Below, piece after piece: positions 1 to 9,022 of a stretch of 21,521 bases of DNA. The notes under the pieces are model-generated. The model was not told where the DNA came from. It made no database searches and saw only the letters and a program-made list of their open reading frames with translations. The position numbers were made by a program, and so were the translations under genes. This DNA is from Ophiothrix spiculata (lineage: Eukaryota > Echinodermata > Ophiuroidea > Amphilepidida > Ophiotrichidae). The DNA lies in assembly GCA_000969725.1 (NCBI GenBank), contig JXSR01S074903.1; one strand, written 5' to 3'. The number at the start of each line of letters is the position of its first letter. Position 1 is the first letter of the stretch.

Positions 1-615
1 ATTATCAAAGTACAACCTTTTGATACTTTCATTCACATTTAGATTATTGCTGTAATGAATGCAAGCATGCCCAAAACTTGAGACACTATAGTTTTTACAA
101 TATACTGTAGTACAGTTATCTACAAGTTTTAACAAGACACGTATAGTAACAGAATATTTAAATATGTGAACATAATCTTCCTGGGGGTTGTGTTACAAAT
201 TTTACTTTTAAGAGGAATGTTTCACTGAGCACTGTTTTGTATGTCTGATTCAAGACAAGAAAAACACAGTAAAGCTTCCCTGAATAACAATTAGTTTGAC
301 AAGCACTGTGTCTGGGAAGATCTTGAAAATTTAGAGTGAAATATCAAAAGGTTTTTGAACACTTTCCCGAAATATTTCATCTATTTAACACGAAAGAAAC
401 TCGTTATGCTGCTACCAAAACTGTTGTCATTAATGAGAAGACTATAAAATTGTAACGAGGTTCCTGAAATAAAACACCTGATCAGTCTATGAGAGTTGTC
501 ATTATGTTGTACCACGCTAACATCATGATATACTTGGAGTGGTACCCAGGGCATAGAAAACCGTCTTGAATAAGTCTGGGTACTAAATATTGAATTGGGC
601 AATGGAACTATCCTA
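1..615. repeat. Left copy of a diverged direct duplication (first part)
   Basis: This stretch is the left paralogue of 2812-3640. Matching landmarks in the same order are atcaaagt-caacctttt near the start, tacagtta-ctac-agttttaacaag, agaggaat, aaactcgttatgctg, and acgaggttcc followed by aataaaacacctgatcagtct. Divergence is substantial, with many small indels, so the duplication is old. It probably begins before the window. The copy is cut at 615 by a TA-flanked element and resumes near 1635. I see no coding frame; the 73-codon minus-strand frame at 381-602 has no counterpart in the right copy. Confidence 0.7.
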
Positions 616-1634
616 TACAGGGTGAGTCAAAATAAAGTGTAATCTAATCAGTGAATTTATAAAACAGTTCCTTTTATTATTTTGCAAAGTTGTTCCTGTA
701 TGAGATGTCATATTTTAATAGCTTTCATAGAAAAATTATTGTGTTGAAATCGGATAAAGCATTCTAAAGTTATAGTCATTTGAGTAGAGGTACCCAATTT
801 GAACGGCGAACAAACTACGTTATTTAGTTTACATGCGTACTTGTAACAAAGGCTGTTGTCTCTTTCAATTGGTTTGATAGAAACGCCTATGGAAATAAAA
901 TAGCAATAGGCTGTTGGATGTGGACTGTGAAATATCGGGTAGTTGGTTGACTCTTGAGGTAATGTTCTGATCGCAAAAAATCTTTTCTAATTCTTTTGTT
1001 TTGTTGAATCATCCGGATCAGAATCTTCCAGAGCCATCCTTGTTTCTGTAACAAAGAGTTGTGTGGTCTTAAGCTTTATCAATATCTTAAATATCTTGAG
1101 GTGATGGGACCTGGTTGGTATCCGTAAACTATAGACAAAACAGACGGTGATTTCAACCGGACTATGAGTCTGATGATACTTAGTTCCTACAGAATGTCAG
1201 TTCCGTTTGCTACATTGTTGCTTCATGATTTATCTCCTGGCATTGGTTGCCAAGATTGTGCACTGATATCTGAAATGACCATCAGTACTTTTGATCTTCA
1301 TCACTGAATCTTTTTCCATATCTCTGCACAATGCATGCCCGTTTAACATTTTGAATGCAGCATCAAGTTCATCAATGCACAATTATTGTATCAATAAGAT
1401 ATTTTCCATTGCTGTAAAGTAAAGAGTTCATGTTGAAGCAAATTTGTTAAACATCAAAATTTGGTACCTTTACTGAAATGGCTGTAACTTTTGAATGCAT
1501 AAGTAAATTTCAAAACACTAAGTTTTTCATGAAAGTTTGCTATTTATCAAGTATTATTAAAGTTGAAAAACATAAAGAGATTTCCTGTAAAAAAATTCCT
1601 CCGTTGATTACACTTTAGTTTGACTCACCCTGTA
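616..1634. mobile_element. Mariner-like foldback element, 1,015 bp, with TA target duplication
   Basis: The element spans 618-1632 and is flanked on both sides by TA (616-617 and 1633-1634), the target duplication of the Tc1/mariner superfamily. The terminal 27 bases (618-644 against the reverse complement of 1606-1632) match with one mismatch and begin cagggtgagtcaaa. Inverted similarity continues inward with gaps for roughly 200 bases per arm, for example the block around 745-815 against 1430-1500. The middle (about 840-1400) has no open frame of transposase length and I recognise no DDE/D motif, so it is non-autonomous or decayed. The right paralogue near 3521-3530 looks like the empty site. 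Confidence 0.8.
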
Positions 1635-1829
1635 TATTTAAAGCAGTGACGTGATTTTATTTGAGAGGAAAACAACATGGAAATGCATTATTCACTATAG
1701 AGTCTCAAGTATAAATTTGGTTGAGGCAAATGGCAGAAAAAGTGCTTAAATAGTTTCAACACAGGTAACATAGACTCAGATCTTCCTCAGCTGCTCAGAT
1801 TCCACTCAGCTGTACGTTCCACAGTCTCA
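1635..1829. repeat. Left copy of the diverged direct duplication (resumed)
   Basis: After the mariner-like element the paralogous alignment resumes. The run ttaaagcagtgacgtgattt aligns with agaataaaggagtgacatcg near 3529, and gtataaatttggttgag aligns with gtgtaaatttggtggag near 3611. Similarity becomes uncertain after about 1750. The last part is ordinary non-coding sequence ending at the next TA-flanked element. Confidence 0.55.
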
Positions 1830-2446
1830 TACAGTGTGTCCCAGAATAAACCTTAAATTTTCGTGGGTTTAACGGATAGTCAGAAAGTATGTAAAGATTG
1901 CATTTTATAGCCCATGAGTTCAACTTTTAGATACCGTTTGTTTCATTTCAATCAGTAGTATACAACAAAAGTTATGTTTTATCAAACTTTTGGGTGGATT
2001 TTTGTCTGGTCCAATTTCATTATTATTGGTCATAAAGTAGGGGTGTTTCTGAATGGAATAAAAATGGGTCACCTTGGGAAACTGATCATATCTGTCTTAT
2101 TTTTACATCAAATTCGTTCATTTTGTCAATATAGATTAAAGAGAGCATGTGCATAGTAAATAAGTAAACATTGTTACGGTTGAGTGAACAGATCAATGAC
2201 AATACTCAATACAGCTTCATTCAAGAGGAACTTACAAAGTCGTGAAATTGGACCAGCAAATTTTACATTCAATTACTTGACAAAGCATAACTTTTGTTGT
2301 ACATTAACGATTGAAATGAAACAAACGGTATCTAACAGTTCAACTCATTGGCTATAAAATGCAATCTTTACAAACTTTCTGACTATCCGTTAAACCCACG
2401 AAAATTGCACGCAAAGATTGTAAGGTGTATTCTGGGACACACTGTA
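1830..2446. mobile_element. Long-armed foldback element, 613 bp, with TA target duplication
   Basis: The element runs 1832-2444 between TA dinucleotides at 1830-1831 and 2445-2446. It begins cagtgtgtcccagaata and ends with the inverted form tattctgggacacactg. Unlike a typical short-TIR mariner, the arms are about 200 bp each (1832 to about 2035, about 2240 to 2444). They match with scattered mismatches, including a near-perfect shared stretch with gactatccgttaaaccca in the right arm and its complement in the left. The unpaired centre is only about 200 bp. The 60-codon frame at 1974-2156 straddles arm and centre and has no protein-like features. It is a Tc1/mariner-type non-autonomous (MITE-like) element by TA duplication; superfamily assignment is inferred. 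Confidence 0.78.
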
Positions 2447-2811
2447 TACGAGCTGGGGATTCATCGTATCATGTTGCATTTTTCTGTTCGTTATACGATT
2501 GTTAGAGGGACATTTAATCTGTTTTCTATATCAATCATTAGGGCGCAGTCACACATCAAAAATAATTTCAATCATTATCAATCTAAATAATTTGAAACAG
2601 TACACGAGAAGTAAGTGCAAAGAAACACAAAAAGTGATACAAAAGTTGATTTAGAAACTATAAATCTAGTCTCTGTAAGTGGTAGTTCTGATATCACAGT
2701 TGTTGGTTTTATATCATGTGTCGGCTTTTTAGTGATTAATCAAAGTGTAACGTATGCTGCATTTGATATCCTGTTACGGACACAGGATATCAAGTCGGCA
2801 TATTAGATGCA
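2447..2811. other. Non-coding spacer with a palindrome
   Basis: No gene seen. The frames at 2348-2590 and 2615-2806 lack any recognisable motif, and the first begins inside the foldback element. The one structured item is the inverted repeat at 2763-2793, listed separately. A short relic of the duplicated segment (atcaaagtgtaacgta, near 2740) resembles the sequence opening both copies. Confidence 0.5.
2763..2793. repeat. Inverted repeat, 12-bp perfect arms, 7-nt loop
   Basis: The arms ttgatatcctgt (2763-2774) and acaggatatcaa (2782-2793) are exact complements around the 7-base loop tacggac. Pairing continues outward with mismatches (tatgctgca against tgtcggcata-type flanks), giving an arm of about 20 bases. 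No U-tract follows and the genome looks eukaryotic, so it is not called a terminator. It may be the core of a small foldback element or the junction of the neighbouring duplication. Confidence 0.6.
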
Positions 2812-3640
2812 TCAAAGTGCAACCTTTTTGATATGACTGTACACCTCAACAATAACAGCAGCACAAAAGAACACAAGTCTAGCCAACAACTTGAAAATAT
2901 GATTATTTACAATATAGTGCGGTACAGTTACCTACCAGTTTTAACAAGCCGCATTTAACAGAATACATCAATGAGTGAACATGATCTTCCCGGGACTTTG
3001 TGTTAAAAATTTCACTGTCATTATGCTAAGAGGAATATTGTCTCTTTTTACACGTAAATAGTGTTTTACATGCATGTCTAGTACAATAAATACACAAGCT
3101 ATAGCTTACTTGAATAACAATGGGTTATTTTTGAAGGTATCTTTAATAATGTTTTAAAGTGAAATCTAGTAAAACGATTTTTCGAATCAATTTCCATGTT
3201 TTCGTGGTATAAAGCTTAAGGAGGTAATATAAACTCGTTATGCTGTTCAGGCGCCAAAATAGCTGCCTAAACTGTCATTATCAATAAGGAGCTTTAAAAT
3301 TGTTACGAGGTTCCGGTAATAAAACACCTGATCAGTCTGCGAATGTTGATAAGGAGTAGTATTACGGTTTCTAACCAGTTTTTGATTCTTTTAAGTAATA
3401 GGAGACCAACGTAACCATGATAATACAGCCTTGTCCTAGAAAAGGTGGTGCCACGGGTATTAAAAGCCAATTTTGAAAGATCTAGGCACAGAATGCTGAA
3501 ATTGGTTAGAGAACAATTCTATATATTTTAGAATAAAGGAGTGACATCGTTTATTTTATATGACAACGACACAGATAGCGGAAAGCCGTTATTTGCTATT
3601 GCGTTTCCAGTGTAAATTTGGTGGAGAGAATGGTATTATA
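2812..3640. repeat. Right copy of the diverged direct duplication
   Basis: Paralogue of 1-615 plus 1635 to about 1750, in the same orientation. It lacks both TA-flanked elements, so it serves as an unoccupied comparison. Where the left copy carries the 1,015-bp element, this copy reads continuously through ctatatattttagaataaag. No open frame is shared by both copies, which argues against a duplicated exon. The right boundary is vague, between about 3640 and 3700. Confidence 0.68.
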
Positions 3641-4440
3641 GTACAAATGTTTGCTTAATTTCATAACTTTACATGTAGTGTGTTAGGAGAATATAGATCT
3701 CGTTACGTATAAAACATTCGGAAATATCAATACATGATTCAAACTTCAAGTCATTAACGACATGAAGTCAAGGGGTCCATTGGGTTGATACAGCTCATCA
3801 CTCTTAGAATTATTTCATTCTTTGTTGAGTAAAAAGGTAGGTTGGCTGTGGGCTCACATGTATCCCTCCGGGCACCGAGAACAGCTTGACTGTGTTCTAG
3901 TAAGAAGGAAATGGCAGAACAGCATTCAGTATACTGCAGAACTTATTCATCATTTGGAAGTGTTGGATCTGACCATCTGATGACATGCAAATGCCAGATC
4001 AGCTACTGTAACAGGCAAAGCAAAGTTGCAAATTATAGCAATTGATGATTTAGGAGGCAGTATGTTTTTTTAATGTTGTTGTTGTTATTGTTGTACATTG
4101 ACCGATATTTGACTTATACAAATGTGTGAAATAAGATTAATTAAATCAATTTGCAACAATTCGACAAAGGTTCACTATATTTACAAATCCTTGACATACT
4201 CACAAATATCCTGAGCATATCATCTGATCATTGTTTAACATTCTTGATCTCATAGTGCGTTGCCAAAAGATAGATTATATGAGTACATATAACCAGATGT
4301 GGTAGTTTTCAGGTTTTGATCTGAATTTAAGGTTCTTATAATGATCTCAGGCTTTTAGCCTCAGGTTTCCATGTTTTATAGCATTTTGCATAAGTGTGTG
4401 ACCTTTCAGACTTTTTAGATGAAATTACTGGCATTTCTGA
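3641..4440. other. Non-coding interval, no gene seen
   Basis: Low-complexity AT-rich sequence without a frame of note, a recognised repeat or an RNA gene. A short gtt-rich microsatellite lies at about 4075-4095 (ttgttgttgttattgttg). Nothing else stands out. Confidence 0.5.
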
Positions 4441-4616
4441 TTAACCCGCCGGGTAATCATGGTAATACTCTTAATCGACAAAGCTCAACATTAACCTGTT
4501 CCCATGTTAGATACAAAGACAGAAGTGCAAACCGGTTTCGATGAGAGCAGATCTGCAGAATGAGACAAATTTGATTTCGAAAAGCTTTTACACGTAATAT
4601 TCTAAGAAATGCTAAG
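4441..4616 (-). repeat. R2 repeat, copy a (inverted)
   Basis: Read on the minus strand, this matches R2 at 11571-11745, 16151-16330, 18329-18517 and 19779-19977. Shared landmarks in order are taagaatat, cgtgtaaaagcttttcgaaa, tttgcacttt/ctg, gtatctaaca, and the end cccggcgggttaat. The ending block contains a short near-palindrome (acccgccgggt). R2 has no consistent frame across copies, so it is not a conserved exon. In this copy R1 lies about 440 bp upstream on the same strand, the same R1-then-R2 order seen in the 4.3-kb units but with a much shorter spacer. Confidence 0.72.
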
Positions 4617-4686
4617 GTAGGATGATAAACAAAGCATTTCTTCCTGGCGAGTGATTCGGTGACAACCTGTATTTTGCTGACATGTT

Positions 4687-5040
4687 TTACAACAGATCAT
4701 TATTGAATAAAGACAAATCATACATCAAACTTGCGGTCGCTGTTTGATTTGTTATCAGAAGTGATAATTTTGACTGACCTTTGTATGCATATTCACGATT
4801 TACATGGAAGATCCGTTCAACATATTCAAGGTACATTACTTTCTCCTCGCTCTTTTGGCTATATGTGTAAGTAATGATCCGATCACTTTCTTTTACTCCT
4901 AAATAATGTTTTGTAAAGAGTTTGGTAAAAATATAGTCGACAATAGCTGGATATGTCGGAGCTCTTTGTAACACAACTTTTGTATTTTTCAAAATAAAAA
5001 TGTATTTTAGAATTTCAAAGTCGTGGAAAAACAACAACAA
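4687..5040 (-). CDS. Possible 117-codon reading frame, unrecognised, probably chance
   Basis: This is the longest uninterrupted ATG frame in the window and lies exactly between the inverted R1 and R2 blocks. The deduced product is lysine-, leucine- and tyrosine-rich, with no signal peptide, no clear membrane segment and no motif I recognise. The start is the first ATG, inside a gtt-rich run. With about two thirds A+T, a rough estimate is that a stop-free run this long is expected by chance about 0.3-0.5 times in a window this size, so length alone is not evidence. The corresponding R1-R2 interval of the 4.3-kb units is unrelated, so there is no conservation to appeal to. It could instead be an exon fragment or transposon remnant. 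Confidence 0.12.
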   Translation of the reverse strand: MLLFFHDFEILKYIFILKNTKVVLQRAPTYPAIVDYIFTKLFTKHYLGVKESDRIITYTYSQKSEEKVMYLEYVERIFHVNREYAYKGQSKLSLLITNQTATASLMYDLSLFNNDLL

Positions 5041-5053
5041 CGATTAATAAGGC

Positions 5054-5278
5054 AGGAACATTGAATTTTACGCATATAGCTCAGCCAGACAACTATCTAT
5101 ATATAATTCATACCTTCAGGCCCTTGAAGATAATGGCAAACTGTATAGGGGTATGTTGTGTTCCAGCCCACAGACCTAGCAGCTAGGATTGCGTGTCACA
5201 TGTTATTTATTCCTTTAGTCTTCTAATCTAGTTTTGCCCCGGGTTTGCATTAGACAGTTAGAGTGGCAGATTCTTTTC
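5054..5278 (-). repeat. R1 repeat, copy a (inverted)
   Basis: Read on the minus strand, this matches R1 at 10135-10370, 12680-12890, 14663-14892 and 17205-17412. Shared landmarks are agaatct-cca/cct, ggcaaaactagatta, aataacatgtgac, ctgtggg, cagtttg-cattatct, cctgaaggta, and the ending ttaatgtt-c or ttcaatgttcc. It has an extra 20-odd bases before the cagtttg block. R1 has no frame open in all copies. Function is unknown; it behaves as an interspersed repeat module. Confidence 0.75.
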
Positions 5279-5700
5279 AAATAATATATCGTTAGATATT
5301 TGCCAGAAAACGTTTGTTCGTCACTTTTTTATCATAATTATTAACATTGGTTTTGTTATAAGAAATATGAACAATTACCAATGATTATAAGTATAATTGA
5401 TACTGATTGTGAGTTTTAAAAATGCGTTGTTTTGCCCGAAAAACCGGGCGTGAATTATGACTCTGAGTTTGCCCTGTTTGAGCTGTGAATAGCCTGATTT
5501 TAGTATCTACATTATCTACATTTTGTCTGATATACGCATTCGCATAATTTACTTTCAAATTGAGCATTCAAATAAGGCAAAAACTGCAATTTTTATGTAA
5601 ACAAAAGAAAAATACGGCATTCTAATGTTTATGTTTTAGATTTTAAACTCTAATTCGTAAGTGTAGAAATCTTAAACTTTTTTTAAAACTTTCGTCGCTT
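5279..5700. other. Non-coding interval, no gene seen
   Basis: AT-rich sequence with one small hairpin (gcccg near 5434, cgggc near 5445) and no recognisable gene. From about 5630 the tttaaac-type motifs that characterise the next region begin to appear. Confidence 0.45.
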
Positions 5701-5768
5701 AAAATAGCCTCCCTTCTAACAGAAGTTTAAAAGCTTTAAACTTTGACATAGTTTAAATGATTAAACAA

Positions 5769-6477
5769 TAGGGGCCGTATTCTCGAACGATGTTTAACGC
5801 TAATCAGTGTTTTAATCACGATTTAAACGATGATTAAAATAAACGTAATTCTCAAAGAGTAACTAAATACAATCACCGTTTAAATTTTAACCACGTGTCG
5901 TTAAACTCCTCTAAAATGCGTTTAAAACTAAATTAGGTCAAGGGGTAGTTTAAGTTGTGTTCAAATCTTATTTTCATCATGTGTCCGACAACTATTTTTG
6001 TTTTTGAAGCTTTAAAAATGTAAGAACTAGTGAAGAATGCTTGAAAATTATAATATGATGGCATCGACATGACCATGACAAACAAATCACTCAAAATCTG
6101 TTCTTCTTGATAAAATATACATTGAATTGTCATTGTAAACATGGTAATTGTGTGCGTGCTATTATAATGCAGGTCTATCTTCACGTATTCAATACACAGG
6201 CATTACTTGATAAAATAATACAAGCCGTGTAACTGATGAAGCGAATAAATCTATATTGACTAGGGACCTTCTACTAATACAACTACTTTTAGGTCACTAG
6301 TGCATATCTTTTGCGTGCACAGTTCAGTGGATGATATTTGTTAGTTTTAAATATCGTTGTTAACAAGACGCACTGTTTAACTATTTACCGAGCGTTTAGT
6401 TAAAATCAGAATTTAAGTAAACGCATTTTAGGTCTAACCAACGTTTAGCTAAACATCGTTCGAGAATACGGCCCTAG
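5769..6477. mobile_element. MITE with 25-bp perfect TIRs and TAG flanks, 703 bp
   Basis: Terminal inverted repeats at 5772-5796 and 6450-6474 are perfect over 25 bases and start gggccgtattctcgaacga. The trinucleotide TAG flanks both ends (5769-5771 and 6475-6477), a 3-bp duplication consistent with the PIF/Harbinger superfamily, although TAG is not the usual TWA target. Sub-terminal inverted similarity (ctaaaatgcgttta near 5911 against taaacgcatttta near 6419) is visible. No transposase frame; the 83-codon frame at 5933-6184 has no recognisable domain. Superfamily is inferred. Confidence 0.8.
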
Positions 6478-6974
6478 TTGTTTAAACTTTTAAACTATAT
6501 ATGGTTACAAGCTTTAAACTGTAGCTGTTTTTATTGGATATGACTTTGTTTCTGTGTAAAATAATATGTTCGTGATGATAACCACGTTTGTGTTGGCTCA
6601 ACCGGCCACACATTTAGCTAGTTCAAATGTTCTGTCCGTTATCTCATTAAAGGACAAAGGATTTTGTTAACTAAATCGTAAATGACAATAGAAGTATCGA
6701 ATTAATTTTACCGCACAAAAGAGGCCTGTCAATCAAAGTATAGGATAGGCTATTGTCTTCGACGAAAAGCATAACGCCTAGAGATTTTTAGTTGTGCTTT
6801 ATATCGTGTAAACACATAAGGACTGTCAAGGATTGCAATTTCTCAAGTGGGGATTATCTATACTTATTGACTCCAGTGAATAGAATAAGTAATGGGTTAA
6901 CAAAATATTTTACTACGGATTACAAAATGCATTGTTATGCACCGACAGAACATTTGAACTGACTAAATGATCAT

Positions 6975-7236
6975 TGATGATCACGAAAGGCGCTGCATAA
7001 TCAAGTGATCAACAGCCAATACACAGATTGTGGCATGTGTAATGTACTGTGGTATTGTTCTATGCAGTGTGTATACGATAGCGTGCAATATCGTCCATTT
7101 ATCTTCCTATGTTTTTGCAAATATTCACATCCCGGGATGAATTTATAATCCAAATATATCACTGTTTATCTATGCCCACATCTGTAGGATTTAGATGACA
7201 ACTTGAGTTGTATTACGGCGCCTTTCGTGATGATCA
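6975..7236. mobile_element. MITE-like element with 19-bp perfect TIRs, 262 bp
   Basis: The terminal inverted repeats tgatgatcacgaaaggcgc (6975-6993) and its complement (7218-7236) are exact over 19 bases. A CAT trinucleotide lies outside each end (6972-6974 and 7237-7239), a possible 3-bp target duplication but short enough to be chance. The interior has no coding capacity. It differs in sequence from the 5769-6477 element, so it is a separate family. Confidence 0.65.
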
Positions 7237-7480
7237 CATTCAGGTTGTCGGAGATCGATCCCATACCGATCGGATCCGCCATTACTATTTATGTCTAAAC
7301 TTTAAAAAGTTTAAAGCTTCGCGCAATTTCGTATACTTAAATGGTTTAATCGCTTTAAACAGCTACGTTTAAAAGATTTTCAGGTTAAACTTGTATAATT
7401 TTTAAACATCTTTAAACTTAATTTCTTAAAACAACGCAATTTTAACTTTTAGAATTAGAGTGTAGTTCACCATCTCAACG

Positions 7481-7570
7481 CTGCCTTGATAGCTCAGCGG
7501 TAGATCTCTCGCTTCGTAATGCATGACTAACCCCCGCCATAATCCATGGTTCGAGTCCCCGCAAAGGCAG
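7481..7570 (+). pseudogene. tRNA-like sequence with pol III boxes (tRNA pseudogene or SINE head)
   Basis: The sequence has an A box tagctcagcgg (7490-7500) that fits TRGYNNANNNG and a B box gttcgagtc (7549-7557) that fits GWTCRANNC, 48 nt apart. The ends ctgcctt (7481-7487) and aaggcag (7564-7570) pair perfectly. The anticodon-loop-like run ttcgtaa would carry CGT (threonine). The cloverleaf is otherwise poor: the T-stem does not pair well, the anticodon stem is broken and the variable region is over-long. A working tRNA is therefore unlikely. It is best read as a tRNA pseudogene or, more likely given the following sequence, the head of a SINE. Confidence 0.6.
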
Positions 7571-7755
7571 TGAAAACTATTTATCTTTTCAGGATTCACA
7601 TTTTCCTGAGCATGTGGATTCCTCGTACCCTTAAGTAAGTTTACGATCGTGTTGAAAGGGCTTATCGTTTTTCGGCAAATAAAATATCCATGTTTGTCCG
7701 TACGGAGATGTGCCGCTCTAATAGGTGGCTTTTTTTTTATATACAAGGAATTCAT
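7571..7755 (+). mobile_element. Putative SINE body following the tRNA-like head
   Basis: After the tRNA-like head comes about 165 bp of non-tRNA sequence, then a run of nine T (near 7730-7739). The arrangement of pol III head, unrelated body and a simple run is that of a SINE. No second copy of this body exists in the window and no target duplication was found, so the call rests on architecture only. The 109-codon minus-strand frame at 7426-7755 crosses this region and is not a gene. Confidence 0.35.
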
Positions 7756-7802
7756 AAACTAGGGGTTCTGTTTTTTATCATCAAAATTCTTAAACAGGTA
7801 GG

Positions 7803-7884
7803 GGTTTTGAGGCTCCAGGGGCACACCCCTGTCCAACTCAAATGGTTTTGAGGCTCCGGGGGCACACCCCTGTCCAACTCAAAT
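7803..7884. repeat. Two-copy tandem minisatellite, 41-bp unit
   Basis: Two head-to-tail 41-bp units (7803-7843 and 7844-7884) differ at a single base (ctccagggg against ctccggggg). Each starts ggttttgaggctcc and ends caactcaaat. Each unit contains a small hairpin (aggggcacacccct). The near identity shows a recent duplication. Confidence 0.9.
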
Positions 7885-7904
7885 ATGAGTTACACCCCAC
7901 CCCC

Positions 7905-8225
7905 TGGGTAAACGGGCGTATTTTGAAATTTCACAAAGCGATTTTTCAGTACATCCCCACTGAGTGTTACTTCAATACAAGTGAAAACAAGATAATAGTC
8001 GGCGGCATTTTGTTGTTAACTTAGAATTTTGCTGAGGCGTACTCCAAATAAATAATTTAAGTAAGAAAAGTAATAGATGAATACAAATTCATGAAGTAAC
8101 GTGATGTGACTTCCAGAGCACCTTAAAGCGTGACGAGCAAACACCTCCATGGTTAAATGGTTCTGATGCAGAACACAGTGTTAGAGCTCACATCTTCTTT
8201 CAACACCAAAATGTGCAAAGTCAAC
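7905..8225 (+). repeat. R4-R3 composite repeat, left copy of a long inverted pair
   Basis: This block matches the reverse complement of 20905-21240 along its whole length. Landmarks in order are caagtgaaaacaa, tactccaaataaataattta, agatgaata, catgaagtaacgtgatg, ggttaaatgg and caacaccaaaatgtgcaaa. Its right part (R3, from about 8073) also occurs at 9851-10030 and 14391-14555. Its left part (R4) occurs inverted at 11785-11945 and 16381-16505. No frame is conserved among the copies. Confidence 0.75.
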
Positions 8226-8239
8226 AAGTATTTACTATT

Positions 8240-9022
8240 TAAAAATTCAAATATTCTAGACTAAAGTATTTAACAGGGAAAAGAACGGTTACGAGGATGA
8301 AAAAGATACAAACCTCAATATACAAGGCTATGAAATTGAAGAGCTTATTTCCAAACCGTGTTAAGTCCACAGATTTCACTTCTGAGAAAAAACAAGCGAT
8401 ATGGGCATTTTGGTTGATATTGCACATGGGTCAAGATATGGTAATGTGAACTAAACCAACACGTTTGGTTTGAATTCTGAAACTTTGTTATCTCTTTATT
8501 ACATCTTTGTTTTCAAAATCAGATGGAATGACCACATTTTGGGAACTAAACAGATTGAAACAGTTTGACCCACTTTCTAGACACACCTTTGTAACCACTA
8601 TGGCTCTAAGTTCAGTATTCCAATCCACCCTGTGCAGGATGACCAAGGACTTTTAAAAATAAAAAAGAATGAATCCAAAATCTCATTTCCTTTTCTCATT
8701 ATAACTTTTTAAATATTTTTGAATGAAATTGTTATTTTCCTCAAATTTTGAGATTTCCCGAATTGCGAAGATTGACAATTCTTTCAATCTCTGTTTACAT
8801 TTCACTTAGCTATGGCAAGAAGTATGCTCTTCATTTTCTAATTTTTCTTGTTTTTTGTCAAACACAAAGTTCTACAACATAGTAATACATGTCCACAACC
8901 ATGCTATACGTGATTTTATTCAGATTTAAATTCAATAAGCTCTTAGATTTCAAAGATTTGACAATTACTAAAGAGAGTGTGCTTGCCCGGCCTTTAAATA
9001 TAATTACTGTTCTTTGACAAAC
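8240..9022. other. Non-coding interval, no gene seen
   Basis: AT-rich, apparently single-copy sequence leading up to the left boundary of the tandem 4.3-kb units. The 62-codon minus-strand frame at 8239-8427 has no recognisable features. Nothing else is supported. Confidence 0.45.

Larger units (their letters stand above)
5700..7425. repeat. Region rich in tttaaac/gtttaaa motifs, imperfect foldback around nested MITEs
   Basis: Outside the two MITEs at 5769-6477 and 6975-7236, the flanks are dense in tttaaac, gctttaaac and gtttaaag. The left flank (5720-5768 and 6478-6536) and right flank (7283-7425) resemble each other in inverted orientation, for example aaactgtagctgttt near 6524 against aaacagctacgttt near 7357. 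This suggests an older foldback element into which the MITEs inserted. The similarity is patchy because the motif itself is palindromic, so boundaries are not defined. Confidence 0.35.

Noticed and set aside
381-602. 73-codon minus-strand frame
   Set aside because: No recognisable domain, and no open counterpart in the paralogous segment near 3230-3530.
1974-2156. 60-codon frame in the foldback element
   Set aside because: It straddles an inverted-repeat arm and the centre, with no transposase motif.
5933-6184. 83-codon minus-strand frame inside the 703-bp MITE
   Set aside because: Too short for a transposase, no motif, and expected by chance in AT-rich DNA.
7129-7142. Perfect 12-bp palindrome catcccgggatg
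   Set aside because: Short isolated palindrome without context; expected occasionally by chance.
7426-7755. 109-codon minus-strand frame
   Set aside because: It runs antisense through a tRNA-like SINE head and simple T run; its length is within chance expectation.
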